The notes under the pieces were generated by a model. The model did no database searches. It was not told where the DNA came from and saw only the letters and a list, made by a program, of their open reading frames with translations. Of a stretch of 27,914 nt of DNA, positions 7,658-15,533 are shown one piece after another. Source of the DNA: Bacteroidales bacterium (GTDB taxonomy: Bacteria; Bacteroidota; Bacteroidia; Bacteroidales; Bacteroidaceae). The position numbers and the translations under genes were made by a program. Every line of letters starts with the position of its first letter. Position 1 is the stretch's first letter. The stretch is taken from positions 1-27,914 of the forward strand of contig SFIS01000044.1 in NCBI GenBank assembly GCA_004555245.1, read 5' to 3'.

Positions 7658-7915
7658 AGCGCTATTCATTTTTAATCACAAAATGTTCAAAATCTCATAT
7701 TACAGGCAGATATGTTATAAAATTCATGATTTAGTGTGTACATTTTGGCATATCAGGGAGTGTAGAGGCAATTACGTGCAGCTGCAAAGGGAGCATGGTT
7801 GTGACTCTTGCGTCGCATGATGTATATAACAGCCGGACGGACAGGAGAACAACAAAACATCACATATTAAATTTTCTTAAACCAATGTGTTTTGATGTGC
7901 AGAGAGTGAAAGATA

Positions 7916-7947
7916 TTTGCCAGAACGTAAAAATCTTCTTAACTTTG
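7916..7947 (+). promoter_or_regulatory. ffh promoter
   Basis: TTTG at 7916-7919, a 20-nt spacer and TAACTTTG at 7940-7947 make a full match to the Bacteroidetes housekeeping promoter. The leader before the ATG at 7992 is about 38 nt. Confidence 0.8.
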
Positions 7948-7991
7948 CACGAAAATTGATTCGTCAACTTGTCAACTAAATAACAATAAAT

Positions 7992-9341
7992 ATGTTTGAA
8001 AATCTCAACGAAAGACTTGAACGGTCGTTCAAGATACTCAAAGGTGAAGGAAAGATTACGGAAATCAATGTTGCAGAAACATTGAAAGATGTCAGGCGCG
8101 CACTCCTTGACGCCGACGTGAACTATAAGGTAGCAAAGACCTTTACCGACACTGTGAAACAGAAGGCTCTCGGAATGAATGTGCTTACAGCCATCAAGCC
8201 GGGCGAGCTGATGGTGAAAGTGATGCACGACGAGCTGGCGGCTCTCATGGGAGGCAAAGCGACTGAAATGTCTCTCTCCTCTACGCCGGGACATCCCGCC
8301 ATCATTCTCATGGCAGGTCTGAACGGTGCCGGAAAGACTACGATGTCGGGTAAACTTGCGCTGATGCTGAAGAAACGCATGCACCGCAAACCTCTGCTCG
8401 CAGCCTGCGACACCTTCCGTCCCGCTGCCATGGAGCAGCTGAGGGTGCTCGCCGAACAGGTGGAGGTGCCCGTATATATCGAAGAAGGTGCGAAAGACCC
8501 GGTAGCTGTCGCAAAGAATGCCATTGAGCACGCGAAAGCTACGGGATGCGACACGGTGATTGTTGATACCGCCGGACGGCAGTCAATCGACGAAGAGCTG
8601 ATGTCGCAGATAAAAGACATCAAGGATGCCGTCAAACCGCAGGAGACACTGCTCGTCATCGACGCGATGATTGGACAGGAGGCTGTGGCGACGGCAAAGC
8701 ATTTCAACGAATGTCTTGAGATTGACGGCGTCATACTCACCAAGCTCGACGGCGACACAAGAGGCGGTGCGGCATTGTCGGTCAGAACGGTGGTTGACAA
8801 ACCCATAAAATTCATCGGCACGGGAGAGAAGATGGAGGCGATAGATGTCTTCCACCCGGAACGTATGGCTGACCGCATTCTCGGAATGGGCGATGTCGTC
8901 TCGCTCGTAGAACGCGCCCAGCAGCAGTTTGACGAAGAAGAAGCGCGACGCTTGGAGAAGAAAATCAAGAAGAACAAGTTCGACTTCAACGATTTCCTCG
9001 GACAGATACAGCAGGTGAAGAAGATGGGCAACGTGAAAGACCTCGCCGCCATGATTCCGGGTGTCGGCAAGGCCATCAAAGACATCGACATCCCTGACGA
9101 CCCCTTCAAGAACATTGAGGCCATCATAGGCTCGATGACACCGAAAGAGAGGCAGAACCCCGACATCATCAACCAGTCGAGACGTATGCGCATAGCCAAA
9201 GGCTCAGGAACAAACATACAGGAGGTGAACAAACTCATAAAACAGTTTGACCAGACACGAAAGATGATGAAGATGGTGACAGGCATGGGGTCGTCCAAGA
9301 TGATGCAGATGGCTAATGCCATGCGCGCCATGAAGAGATAA
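7992..9341 (+). CDS. ffh: Signal recognition particle protein Ffh
   Basis: 449-aa SRP GTPase that, with 4.5S RNA and FtsY, targets nascent membrane and secreted proteins to the translocon. The N domain covers about residues 1-95. The G domain carries the P-loop GLNGAGKTT (109-117), DTAGRQ (192-197) and TKLDGD (250-255). The Met-rich M domain runs from about 300 to the end (MMKMVTGMG, MMQMANAMRAM) and binds the RNA and signal peptide. Length is close to the 453 aa of E. coli Ffh. It has its own promoter. folD follows after 20 nt on the same strand and is probably co-transcribed. Confidence 0.97.
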   Translation: MFENLNERLERSFKILKGEGKITEINVAETLKDVRRALLDADVNYKVAKTFTDTVKQKALGMNVLTAIKPGELMVKVMHDELAALMGGKATEMSLSSTPGHPAIILMAGLNGAGKTTMSGKLALMLKKRMHRKPLLAACDTFRPAAMEQLRVLAEQVEVPVYIEEGAKDPVAVAKNAIEHAKATGCDTVIVDTAGRQSIDEELMSQIKDIKDAVKPQETLLVIDAMIGQEAVATAKHFNECLEIDGVILTKLDGDTRGGAALSVRTVVDKPIKFIGTGEKMEAIDVFHPERMADRILGMGDVVSLVERAQQQFDEEEARRLEKKIKKNKFDFNDFLGQIQQVKKMGNVKDLAAMIPGVGKAIKDIDIPDDPFKNIEAIIGSMTPKERQNPDIINQSRRMRIAKGSGTNIQEVNKLIKQFDQTRKMMKMVTGMGSSKMMQMANAMRAMKR

Positions 9342-9361
9342 TTTTCACATTTATACTAATT

Positions 9362-10240
9362 ATGCAACTTATAGACGGAAAAGCGACGGCGGCTGCCATC
9401 AAGGCAGAGATAGCCGAAGAGGTGAAGAGAATTGTGGGCGAAGGCAAACGTCCGCCACACCTCGCTGCCATACTTGTCGGACACGACGGCGGTTCGGAGA
9501 CATACGTTAAGAACAAGGTGCTTGCATGCGAAGCGTGCGGATTCACGTCTTCTCTCATAAGATATGAAGACGATGTGACAGAGGCAGAACTGCTAAATCG
9601 CATCGACGAGCTGAACAACGACGACGACGTTGACGGCTTCATCGTGCAGCTGCCTCTGCCGCGTCACATCAACGAGCAGAACGTTATAGAGAAAATCAGC
9701 TGGAAGAAAGACGTTGACGGCTTCCACCCCATCAATGTCGGACGCATGGCGATAGGCCTGCCCTGCTTCATCTCCGCCACACCGCTCGGCATCATCACGC
9801 TACTGCAGCGCTACGGCATAGAGACATCGGGAAAGAACTGTGTCATTCTCGGACGGTCGAACATCGTGGGCAAACCGATGGCACAGCTGATGATGCAGAA
9901 GAACTTCGGCGACGCCACCGTCACGGTGTGCCACAGCCATTCCACTGACCTCGTGAAGAAATGCCGGGAGGCGGACATCATCATCGCTGCCATAGGTAGT
10001 CCGAAATTCGTCACAGCAGAGATGGTGAAAGACGGAGCGGTGGTGATTGACGTGGGCACGACAAGAGTGCCGGACAGCACACGCAAGAGCGGCTTCCGCC
10101 TCACAGGCGACGTGGATTTCGAGAACGTGGCTGAGAAATGCTCGTTCATCACGCCCGTGCCGGGAGGCGTAGGGCCGATGACCATCTGCTCGCTTATGAA
10201 AAACACCCTCGCCGCAGGGAAGAAGGAGTACTACACGTAA
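9362..10240 (+). CDS. folD: Bifunctional methylenetetrahydrofolate dehydrogenase / cyclohydrolase
   Basis: 292-aa cytoplasmic enzyme that interconverts 5,10-methylene-, methenyl- and 10-formyl-tetrahydrofolate for purine and formyl-Met synthesis. The catalytic Y48...K52 pair is visible in TYVKNKVLACE. The substrate-binding segment DGFIVQLPLP and the NADP-binding GRSNIVGKPMA motif are intact, and the C-terminal signature TPVPGGVGPMT is complete. Length matches the family. It lies 20 nt after ffh and is followed by a strong hairpin terminator at 10270-10312. Confidence 0.97.
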   Translation: MQLIDGKATAAAIKAEIAEEVKRIVGEGKRPPHLAAILVGHDGGSETYVKNKVLACEACGFTSSLIRYEDDVTEAELLNRIDELNNDDDVDGFIVQLPLPRHINEQNVIEKISWKKDVDGFHPINVGRMAIGLPCFISATPLGIITLLQRYGIETSGKNCVILGRSNIVGKPMAQLMMQKNFGDATVTVCHSHSTDLVKKCREADIIIAAIGSPKFVTAEMVKDGAVVIDVGTTRVPDSTRKSGFRLTGDVDFENVAEKCSFITPVPGGVGPMTICSLMKNTLAAGKKEYYT

Positions 10241-10269
10241 TCTCTGACATAACGACAGGACAAACGCAA

Positions 10270-10312
10270 AGAGAGCGGGAGACAAGCCATCCGGGGCTGT
10301 CTCCCGCTCTCT
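10270..10312. terminator. Bidirectional terminator between folD and the OM barrel gene
   Basis: AGAGAGCGGGAGACA (10270-10284) pairs perfectly with TGTCTCCCGCTCTCT (10298-10312) over 15 bp with a 13-nt loop. It lies between two convergent genes and can serve both. The T-runs that follow are weak on both strands. Confidence 0.75.
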
Positions 10313-10332
10313 TGTCTTGCATGGCAGCATAG

Positions 10333-10405
10333 AAAAATGCCGCGGAAAGCGACGCTGGGCGGCGGACGGAAGAGAGAAAAGTGCCGCGAAAAGCGACGCA
10401 GGGCA
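10333..10405 (+). repeat. Imperfect 27-bp direct repeat
   Basis: A segment of the form AAA(A/G)TGCCGCG(G/A)AAAGCGACGC(T/A)GGGC occurs near 10333-10360 and again near 10378-10405, about 45 bp apart. It lies between the shared terminator and the end of the OM barrel gene. Function is unknown; it may be a small tandem duplication. Confidence 0.6.
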
Positions 10406-10431
10406 AATGGCGGAGGTGTAGGCTGCCGCCG

Positions 10432-12612
10432 TCACATACGCTCTCTCACGTCCTTGCCGGCTCCCGTGCCCTTATATTTGCACTTGGCAAGATTCAGGTT
10501 GTAGCGCAACGTGAGGCTGACACGCTGGAGATCATAGACACCGCGTCCCTGTCCGAGGACATGGCTCTGGGTGAGGAGATAGTTGCCGAGGTCGAGACGC
10601 ACATTGTTGTATGCCGCGTGGAAGATGTCGTTCATTGCGAGACGGACAGAGAGAGCCTTGTCTTTCAGGAAATATTTCTGTACGGAGCAGGACAGATTCC
10701 AGTACCAGTTGCGCAACTCCGCATTGCCGTAGTGTCCGCCGGAGAGTAGTTCGGAGTTGACTTCAAACTGCCATCCGCCTTCCGATTCTGGCAGATGGAA
10801 GGCATTGTTGGCGTTGAAGATGAATAGCGGCTTGTTGTAGCAGACAAGGCGTGTGCCTTCAGCCTCTCGCGGATCAGGGAGAGAGAACTCCAGCCATTGC
10901 TTCTGTATGCCAATAGTATAGTTTGGCGACCAGACGCCGAATGTGGGCGAGGCGTTGAAGAAAGCGCCGATGCGATGGATAGGCTCCGTAAAGTTCACCC
11001 ACTTCAGCAGAACACGCCCCTCATCGTCGTAGGGATATGTCCAGTCGTAGATGCCGTTCATCATACACATATACTGCAACGACACGCCGACACTGTTGTA
11101 TCGCAGATTGAGACTGATGTCGTGGTGCATCTCGTTCTCGAGTTTCGGGTCGCCGGTTGAGAGAGTGTAGCGATTGTTGTATTCTATGTTTGAGCGGAGG
11201 AGATAGTAGTTGGGACGGCGTGTCTTCAGGCTGTACGACAACTGTGCGTCGATTTTCCCTACCCTCGTGCCGAAACTGAGGAAAGGGAAGAGATTGTCGT
11301 GACGGCGCAAGAGATTCTCCGATGGCAGGAAATGGTTGGTGTACGTGAAATCAACATGCTCGTAACGCAGTCCGGCACTTAGCATGCCCACGCGCGGAAT
11401 CATTGCGCCGTATTCGGCAAAAAGTGCATAGGTGTCCTCTACGACATCCGACTTGTCGTCGGCAATGCCCACCTCGCTGATCTGATATACGTTATCCCGT
11501 CTGGCGAATGCCGTCTCCACACCGAACTGCAGATTGCCGCGCCATATCTGTCGCGAGGCGACAAGTTTCATGGCAAGCATCCTGCTGTCTGCTTGGCTCT
11601 CAGAGCAGATATAGGCGGTGCCGACTTTGTCTGTCTCCACGGTGTTAGCCCTGCTGGTCTGGTCGGTGGTATAGAAGTCGATGTTGAAATCTATGCCCCA
11701 TCCACAGACCTTGCCGTTATAGTAGGCATTGAGAAGCCATGAGTTCAGTCCGTCGGCATCAGTGTCGGTCTCTGACACGAGATGATAGTCAAGCTCTGCA
11801 TTATGATACACATCCTCAGACATCAGGAAGTTTGTCAGGCCCTTCAGGTTGTCGGTACGTTCTATCCTGAAGCCGGCGGAATGTTCTGCGCCGAACATTG
11901 TGTTCATTCCGATGTTGTAGCGCAACGTGTTGTAACGCTGTCCGAGATGCGTCGTGCCGCCATGTGAGAAAGATGCGCCGTTGCTGCCGAATGTCGTCTG
12001 CGACGATTCTGTGTCGTAGTGGTTGAGATGCTGCGCATCAAAAGTGACGCCACCGAAAAAGTCAGTGTCTTTCAGGCGGTAGTTCATGTTGAGTGTGGAG
12101 TTGAAGCGTTCGTTGCCGCACGACGGCGCGACATCGCCGTTGGCATCGACAGACATTCCGAAACCTTCGCCGCGACGCCTGACGGTGTTTATCCTCACCA
12201 CCGCATTGGCCTGGGCGTCGTATTGCGCCCCGGGGTTTGCTATCACCTCGACATTCTTTATGTCATGACTTGAGAGAGACTGCAACTCGGAAAGGTCGCA
12301 CACCTTCCTGCCATTGATATAATATACAGGTGCGCCTTTGCCGATGACCTGCAGCTCGCCCTTCAGCTTCATCATGCCGGGTATGCGTGCGAGTACATCC
12401 TCGGCATTGCCCGCCGTGGAGATGTCGGTGCCGACAACACGGGTCACCATGCTGTTGCCCTTCATCCTTGTTTTTGGCGGGGCTGTGACTTTCACTTCGT
12501 CGAGCATCACGCTCCTGAAGACGGAATCTCTTGCTGACACTTTGTCGCCATTCGTCTGTGCGGAGACTGTCGTTGCCAAAAAGGCAAAAAGAATTGTTGC
12601 TGTTGTTTTCAT
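10432..12612 (-). CDS. TonB-dependent-receptor-like outer-membrane beta-barrel protein
   Basis: 726-aa outer-membrane protein. A signal peptide ends near VSAQ (about residue 19). A plug-like domain follows, with LDEVKVTAP, an EDVLARIPGMMKL segment and VYYINGRKV...IKNVEVI, typical of the OMP_b-brl/TonB plug group. The rest is amphipathic beta strands, ending in LTLRYNL about 25 residues before the C-terminus. The N-terminal carboxypeptidase-like domain of SusC proteins is missing and there is no SusD partner, so glycan import by a Sus pair is not supported. I choose the ATG at 12612 over an in-frame TTG two codons earlier. It is divergent from the LytTR gene, which may control it. The ligand is unknown. 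Confidence 0.85.
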   Translation of the reverse strand: MKTTATILFAFLATTVSAQTNGDKVSARDSVFRSVMLDEVKVTAPPKTRMKGNSMVTRVVGTDISTAGNAEDVLARIPGMMKLKGELQVIGKGAPVYYINGRKVCDLSELQSLSSHDIKNVEVIANPGAQYDAQANAVVRINTVRRRGEGFGMSVDANGDVAPSCGNERFNSTLNMNYRLKDTDFFGGVTFDAQHLNHYDTESSQTTFGSNGASFSHGGTTHLGQRYNTLRYNIGMNTMFGAEHSAGFRIERTDNLKGLTNFLMSEDVYHNAELDYHLVSETDTDADGLNSWLLNAYYNGKVCGWGIDFNIDFYTTDQTSRANTVETDKVGTAYICSESQADSRMLAMKLVASRQIWRGNLQFGVETAFARRDNVYQISEVGIADDKSDVVEDTYALFAEYGAMIPRVGMLSAGLRYEHVDFTYTNHFLPSENLLRRHDNLFPFLSFGTRVGKIDAQLSYSLKTRRPNYYLLRSNIEYNNRYTLSTGDPKLENEMHHDISLNLRYNSVGVSLQYMCMMNGIYDWTYPYDDEGRVLLKWVNFTEPIHRIGAFFNASPTFGVWSPNYTIGIQKQWLEFSLPDPREAEGTRLVCYNKPLFIFNANNAFHLPESEGGWQFEVNSELLSGGHYGNAELRNWYWNLSCSVQKYFLKDKALSVRLAMNDIFHAAYNNVRLDLGNYLLTQSHVLGQGRGVYDLQRVSLTLRYNLNLAKCKYKGTGAGKDVRERM

Positions 12613-12643
12613 TGTCAAGTTGGTTTGAATGTTAGAACTGGTG

Positions 12644-12674
12644 CAAAGGTAGCTCGAAAAAACAATGCGTACAA
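12644..12674 (-). promoter_or_regulatory. Promoter of the OM barrel gene
   Basis: On the minus strand TACCTTTG is at 12644-12651 and TTG at 12672-12674 with a 20-nt spacer. The leader before the ATG at 12612 is about 25-30 nt. Confidence 0.75.
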
Positions 12675-12713
12675 CAGAAGGGACAGATGTACGTCCGGTT
12701 TGGGACTTTCTGC

Positions 12714-12752
12714 ACGAAATGTGACGAAATGCAGGTGGTTTGGTACGAATTG
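12714..12752 (+). promoter_or_regulatory. Phased short repeats between barrel gene and LytTR gene
   Basis: ACGAAATG occurs at 12714-12721 and 12724-12731, and ACGAATTG at 12745-12752. Starts are 10 and 21 bp apart, one and two helical turns, so the boxes face the same side of DNA. They lie between the two divergent promoters and are candidate binding sites for the LytTR protein or another regulator. Confidence 0.45.
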
Positions 12753-12787
12753 ACGGAAGAAATTCTCCGTATCTCGCTGTTTTTGTT

Positions 12788-12795
12788 TAATTTTG
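12788..12795 (+). promoter_or_regulatory. -7 element of the LytTR gene
   Basis: TAATTTTG followed by CAGGCGGAAAT gives a leader of about 37 nt before the ATG at 12840. No clear -33 TTG at the normal distance. The downstream sequence is shared with two other promoters in this window. Confidence 0.6.
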
Positions 12796-12839
12796 CAGGC
12801 GGAAATAATACGTCGTAGAAAAACAATACTCGTCAACTA

Positions 12840-13772
12840 ATGCAAAACATTATGATCAACCAGATTCTGAACAACACATTGAAGTCAAGCCTTTTCGTCC
12901 TGCTGTTTCTTGCTCTCGTCCAGCCTTTCGGGATAGACAGGATGCAGGAAGGGCGTATCGCCTTCATCCTTGGAGAATCTCTCTTGGCGGCTGTCGTGAT
13001 TTTCCTCTCGTCTCTCGCCGCTGCATATATATATAATATAAGGTGTGTCTCCGAGGCATCGCCATATACATTCTTGAAGATAACGGCGACGGAAATCACA
13101 CTCATCACCCTCTCTCTCGGAGCTGCACTGCTTTGCTACAACGGATGGTTTCATGAAGGCGACCTTTTCATATACTGGCACGACAACGACGGCACGCTGA
13201 CACTATGGCCATGGCTGACCATGTGTCTCTATGTAGCCATTATATCGCTGTTCGTCTTCCTGTTCCATACTTTTGAATATCGCACAAAGAAACTGAAGAA
13301 CGAACTGAACGAGGTGAGAGCCATAAACATGCTTCTCGAACAACGGCAACAGAAACTGTCGGATGAAGAAAACGAAAAGGCGTGTGACAGCAAAGACGAG
13401 GATAACAGCCAAAACCTTGTGACGATAGAAGGGCAGGGCATCAATGCCTCTCTCACTATTAATCCTGCAAACATCATCTACGTCGAATCGATGGCGAACT
13501 ATGCGGACATCTGCTATATCGCCGACAACAAGACGAGGCACACCACACTGCGCATCACGCTGAAACAGATACGCGCCTCGCTCGAAGACACTGCCTCTAT
13601 CGTGCAATGTCACAGGGCTTTCCTCGTCAACATCAATTTCGTGGTGGCAATGAGCACACGCAACCAAGGCTACCAGCTGCAACTCTTCGGCATTGAGAAA
13701 CAGATTCCCGTCTCACGCGCCAACACGGAGACGATAAAGCACAATCTGTTGGTGGACAGGTTGTCGAGTTGA
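12840..13772 (+). CDS. Membrane-anchored LytTR-type DNA-binding regulator
   Basis: 310-aa protein with about four transmembrane helices (roughly 17-30, 42-66, 81-101 and 124-146). A charged coiled-coil linker (about 148-178) leads to a C-terminal LytTR DNA-binding domain (about 193-305) with the typical CHRAFLVN (257-264) and IPVSR (289-293) motifs. There is no receiver or kinase domain, so it is a one-component regulator whose membrane part may sense an envelope signal. LytTR proteins bind paired short direct repeats. The divergent OM barrel gene is the obvious candidate target. A second ATG at residue 5 is possible as the start. Confidence 0.88.
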   Translation: MQNIMINQILNNTLKSSLFVLLFLALVQPFGIDRMQEGRIAFILGESLLAAVVIFLSSLAAAYIYNIRCVSEASPYTFLKITATEITLITLSLGAALLCYNGWFHEGDLFIYWHDNDGTLTLWPWLTMCLYVAIISLFVFLFHTFEYRTKKLKNELNEVRAINMLLEQRQQKLSDEENEKACDSKDEDNSQNLVTIEGQGINASLTINPANIIYVESMANYADICYIADNKTRHTTLRITLKQIRASLEDTASIVQCHRAFLVNINFVVAMSTRNQGYQLQLFGIEKQIPVSRANTETIKHNLLVDRLSS

Positions 13773-13927
13773 CATATCAGACAAACGACACTTGTGACAA
13801 ACGAGCAAACAATGTATCGAACAACGTTGTCCGCACAGACAAAAAAAACTCATCACCTGAAAGCTTGTCGGAGACATTCGGTGACGAGGAGAAATGTAAG
13901 ATAGAACGTGTAATTGGAAAATGGTTC

Positions 13928-13963
13928 GCCCACCTGGTATCAATCACCGAGTGGGCTTTGTTT
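13928..13963 (+). terminator. Terminator after the LytTR gene
   Basis: GCCCAC (13928-13933) pairs with GTGGGC (13951-13956), with an inner GGT/ACC extension and a 7-nt loop, followed by TTTGTTT. It lies about 155 nt after the LytTR stop. The rest of 13773-13998 holds nothing I can call. Confidence 0.6.
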
Positions 13964-13998
13964 ATGTGGTTATGTCCTGCAGAGCACATAGGCAGCCG

Positions 13999-15198
13999 TC
14001 ACACTTTCGTGCGGTATTCTTTTGCCAGTCCGCCTTGGGCTGTCTCCTTGTAAAGAGAAGGTAGATCGTGGCCTGTCTCTTTCATGACTTCAACAACCTT
14101 GTCGAACGAGACACGGTGGAGACCGTCAGAGAAGGAGGCATAGACATTGGTGTCGAGGGCGCGGGCGGCGGCGTAGGCATTACGTTCGATGCATGGTATC
14201 TGCACAAGTCCGCAGACAGGGTCGCAGGTCATGCCGAGGTGATGTTCAAGTCCCATCTCCGCCGCATATTCGATTTGCGACGGTGTACCGCCGAAGAGCT
14301 GTGTCGCGGCTGCGGCAGCCATGGCACACGCCACGCCGACCTCTCCCTGGCATCCCACTTCGGCACCGCTGATGGAGGCGTTGTGTTTCACCACGTTGCC
14401 AAACAGTCCGGCAGTGGCGAGAGCCCTGAGGATGCGCGGCTCACTGAAGTTCTTGCTCTTGCCTACATGATATAGCACACTGGGCAGCACTCCGCACGAC
14501 CCACATGTCGGAGCCGTCACGATGCGTCCGCCAGCAGCATTCTCTTCGCTTACTGCCAGTGCGTAGGCGAAGACGAGGGCACGTGTGCGGACGTTGTCGC
14601 GATAGCCGGTAGCCTTGACGTAGTACGAGGCTGCCTTACGTGCGAGATGTAGCGGTCCGGGCAGCACGCCCTCAGCATCAATGCCCCGCTCTACGGCTTC
14701 GCACATCACCTGCCACACATCGCGCAGATAGTCCCAGATCTCTTTTCCCTCACATTCTTCTACATACTCCCAAAAGCTTTTGCCCGATTCTTCGCAGTAT
14801 CTCAGAATCTCTGTCATTGTGTTCAGATGATATATCTCCGGCAGTTCGTCGCCTTGCTTCCCTTCTTCTTCCAAAGCCCCGCCTCCGACACTGTAAACCG
14901 TCCAGCTGTCGATGACCTTGCCATCTGTATCGAGAGCTTCGAACTTCATACCGTTGGGATGGTAAGGAAGGAAAACGTCCGGCTCCCATCGGATGGTGGC
15001 GTTCTTCAGAACATCAAGTATGGCGACATCTGTCATGTGTCCTTTCCCAGTGGCAGCGAGGCTGCCGTAGAGCGTCACGACATAAGATGCGGCTTCTTGC
15101 GTACGCCCGACAAATATCTCAGCAGCTTTCCGCGGCCCCATGGTATGACTGCTTGAGGGACCGTATCCTATACGGAAAATCTCACGTATCGTTTTCAT
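13999..15198 (-). CDS. sdaA: L-serine ammonia-lyase, iron-sulfur type, single chain
   Basis: 399-aa cytoplasmic enzyme that deaminates L-serine to pyruvate and ammonia with an oxygen-sensitive [4Fe-4S] cluster. The N-terminal beta domain begins with the signature GPSSSHTMGPRKAAE. The catalytic alpha domain holds the conserved cysteines in CGSCGVLP, GCQGEVG and CDPVCGLVQIPC. Both domains lie in one chain, slightly shorter than the roughly 450 aa of E. coli SdaA. It appears monocistronic. I see no TAnnTTTG element immediately upstream, so its promoter is not identified. The 3' end faces the LytTR gene. Confidence 0.94.
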   Translation of the reverse strand: MKTIREIFRIGYGPSSSHTMGPRKAAEIFVGRTQEAASYVVTLYGSLAATGKGHMTDVAILDVLKNATIRWEPDVFLPYHPNGMKFEALDTDGKVIDSWTVYSVGGGALEEEGKQGDELPEIYHLNTMTEILRYCEESGKSFWEYVEECEGKEIWDYLRDVWQVMCEAVERGIDAEGVLPGPLHLARKAASYYVKATGYRDNVRTRALVFAYALAVSEENAAGGRIVTAPTCGSCGVLPSVLYHVGKSKNFSEPRILRALATAGLFGNVVKHNASISGAEVGCQGEVGVACAMAAAAATQLFGGTPSQIEYAAEMGLEHHLGMTCDPVCGLVQIPCIERNAYAAARALDTNVYASFSDGLHRVSFDKVVEVMKETGHDLPSLYKETAQGGLAKEYRTKV

Positions 15199-15325
15199 GT
15201 ATAATGTATTATGCGAAATTTTTATGTATTATCTTTAAGTCATGAAGGCACGTTTTTTGCACCTTAAAAAATCTTAATGTTTACTATATAGAGGTTAATG
15301 ATGGTTCTCTTTAGTTTTTTTTTTG

Positions 15326-15333
15326 TAATTTTG
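15326..15333 (+). promoter_or_regulatory. -7 element for tRNA-Arg
   Basis: TAATTTTG followed by CA lies about 66 nt before the mature tRNA 5' end, after a run of T residues. The -33 element is unclear. Confidence 0.55.
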
Positions 15334-15398
15334 CACTCGATTTTGGGGATGCAGTTGGCTCTTAAGGCCATTGTGGTTGCAACCTCTGAATTTTCTCT

Positions 15399-15472
15399 GG
15401 CCCTGTAGCTTAGCTGAATAGAGCGTCAGATTCCGGTTCTGAAGGTCATGGGTTTGAATCCCATCGGGGTCA
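15399..15472 (+). tRNA. tRNA-Arg (anticodon CCG)
   Basis: 74 nt that fold into a standard cloverleaf. The acceptor is GGCCCTG with CGGGGTC and the D-arm is GCTT...GAGC. The anticodon stem TCAGA/TCTGA encloses TTCCGGT with anticodon CCG at 15433-15435. The variable loop has 5 nt and the T-arm is ATGGG-TTTGAAT-CCCAT. The 3' CCA is not encoded. It reads CGG codons. A promoter lies upstream and a strong terminator directly downstream, so it is a single-gene unit. Confidence 0.96.
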
Positions 15473-15481
15473 CACAGAAGC

Positions 15482-15520
15482 AAAATCGCAAATATCCATG
15501 TGACGGATATTTGCGATTTT
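15482..15520. terminator. Bidirectional terminator, tRNA-Arg / FAD dehydrogenase
   Basis: AAAATCGCAAATATCC (15482-15497) pairs perfectly with its 16-bp complement at 15505-15520 around a 7-nt loop. It is flanked by A- and T-runs on the proper sides, so it works as an intrinsic terminator on both strands for the convergent tRNA and dehydrogenase genes. Confidence 0.9.
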
Positions 15521-15533
15521 TTTATATTGAGCA

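Larger units (their letters stand above)
7595..7991. other. Divergent intergenic region tolC / ffh
   Basis: The 397-nt gap between two divergent units. It holds the tolC promoter and palindrome near 7633-7657 and the ffh promoter at 7916-7947. I see no gene or structured RNA in the middle part (7660-7910). Confidence 0.6.

Noticed and set aside
7660..7915. Possible 4.5S RNA or other structured RNA upstream of ffh
   Set aside because: No conserved SRP RNA loop sequence and no strong hairpin in this stretch.
10432..12612. SusC-type glycan importer
   Set aside because: No SusD partner and no N-terminal carboxypeptidase-like domain, so only a general TonB-receptor-like barrel is supported.
13769..14053. 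94-aa frame after the LytTR gene
   Set aside because: It starts with TTG, overlaps the 3' end of sdaA on the other strand and runs through the terminator hairpin.
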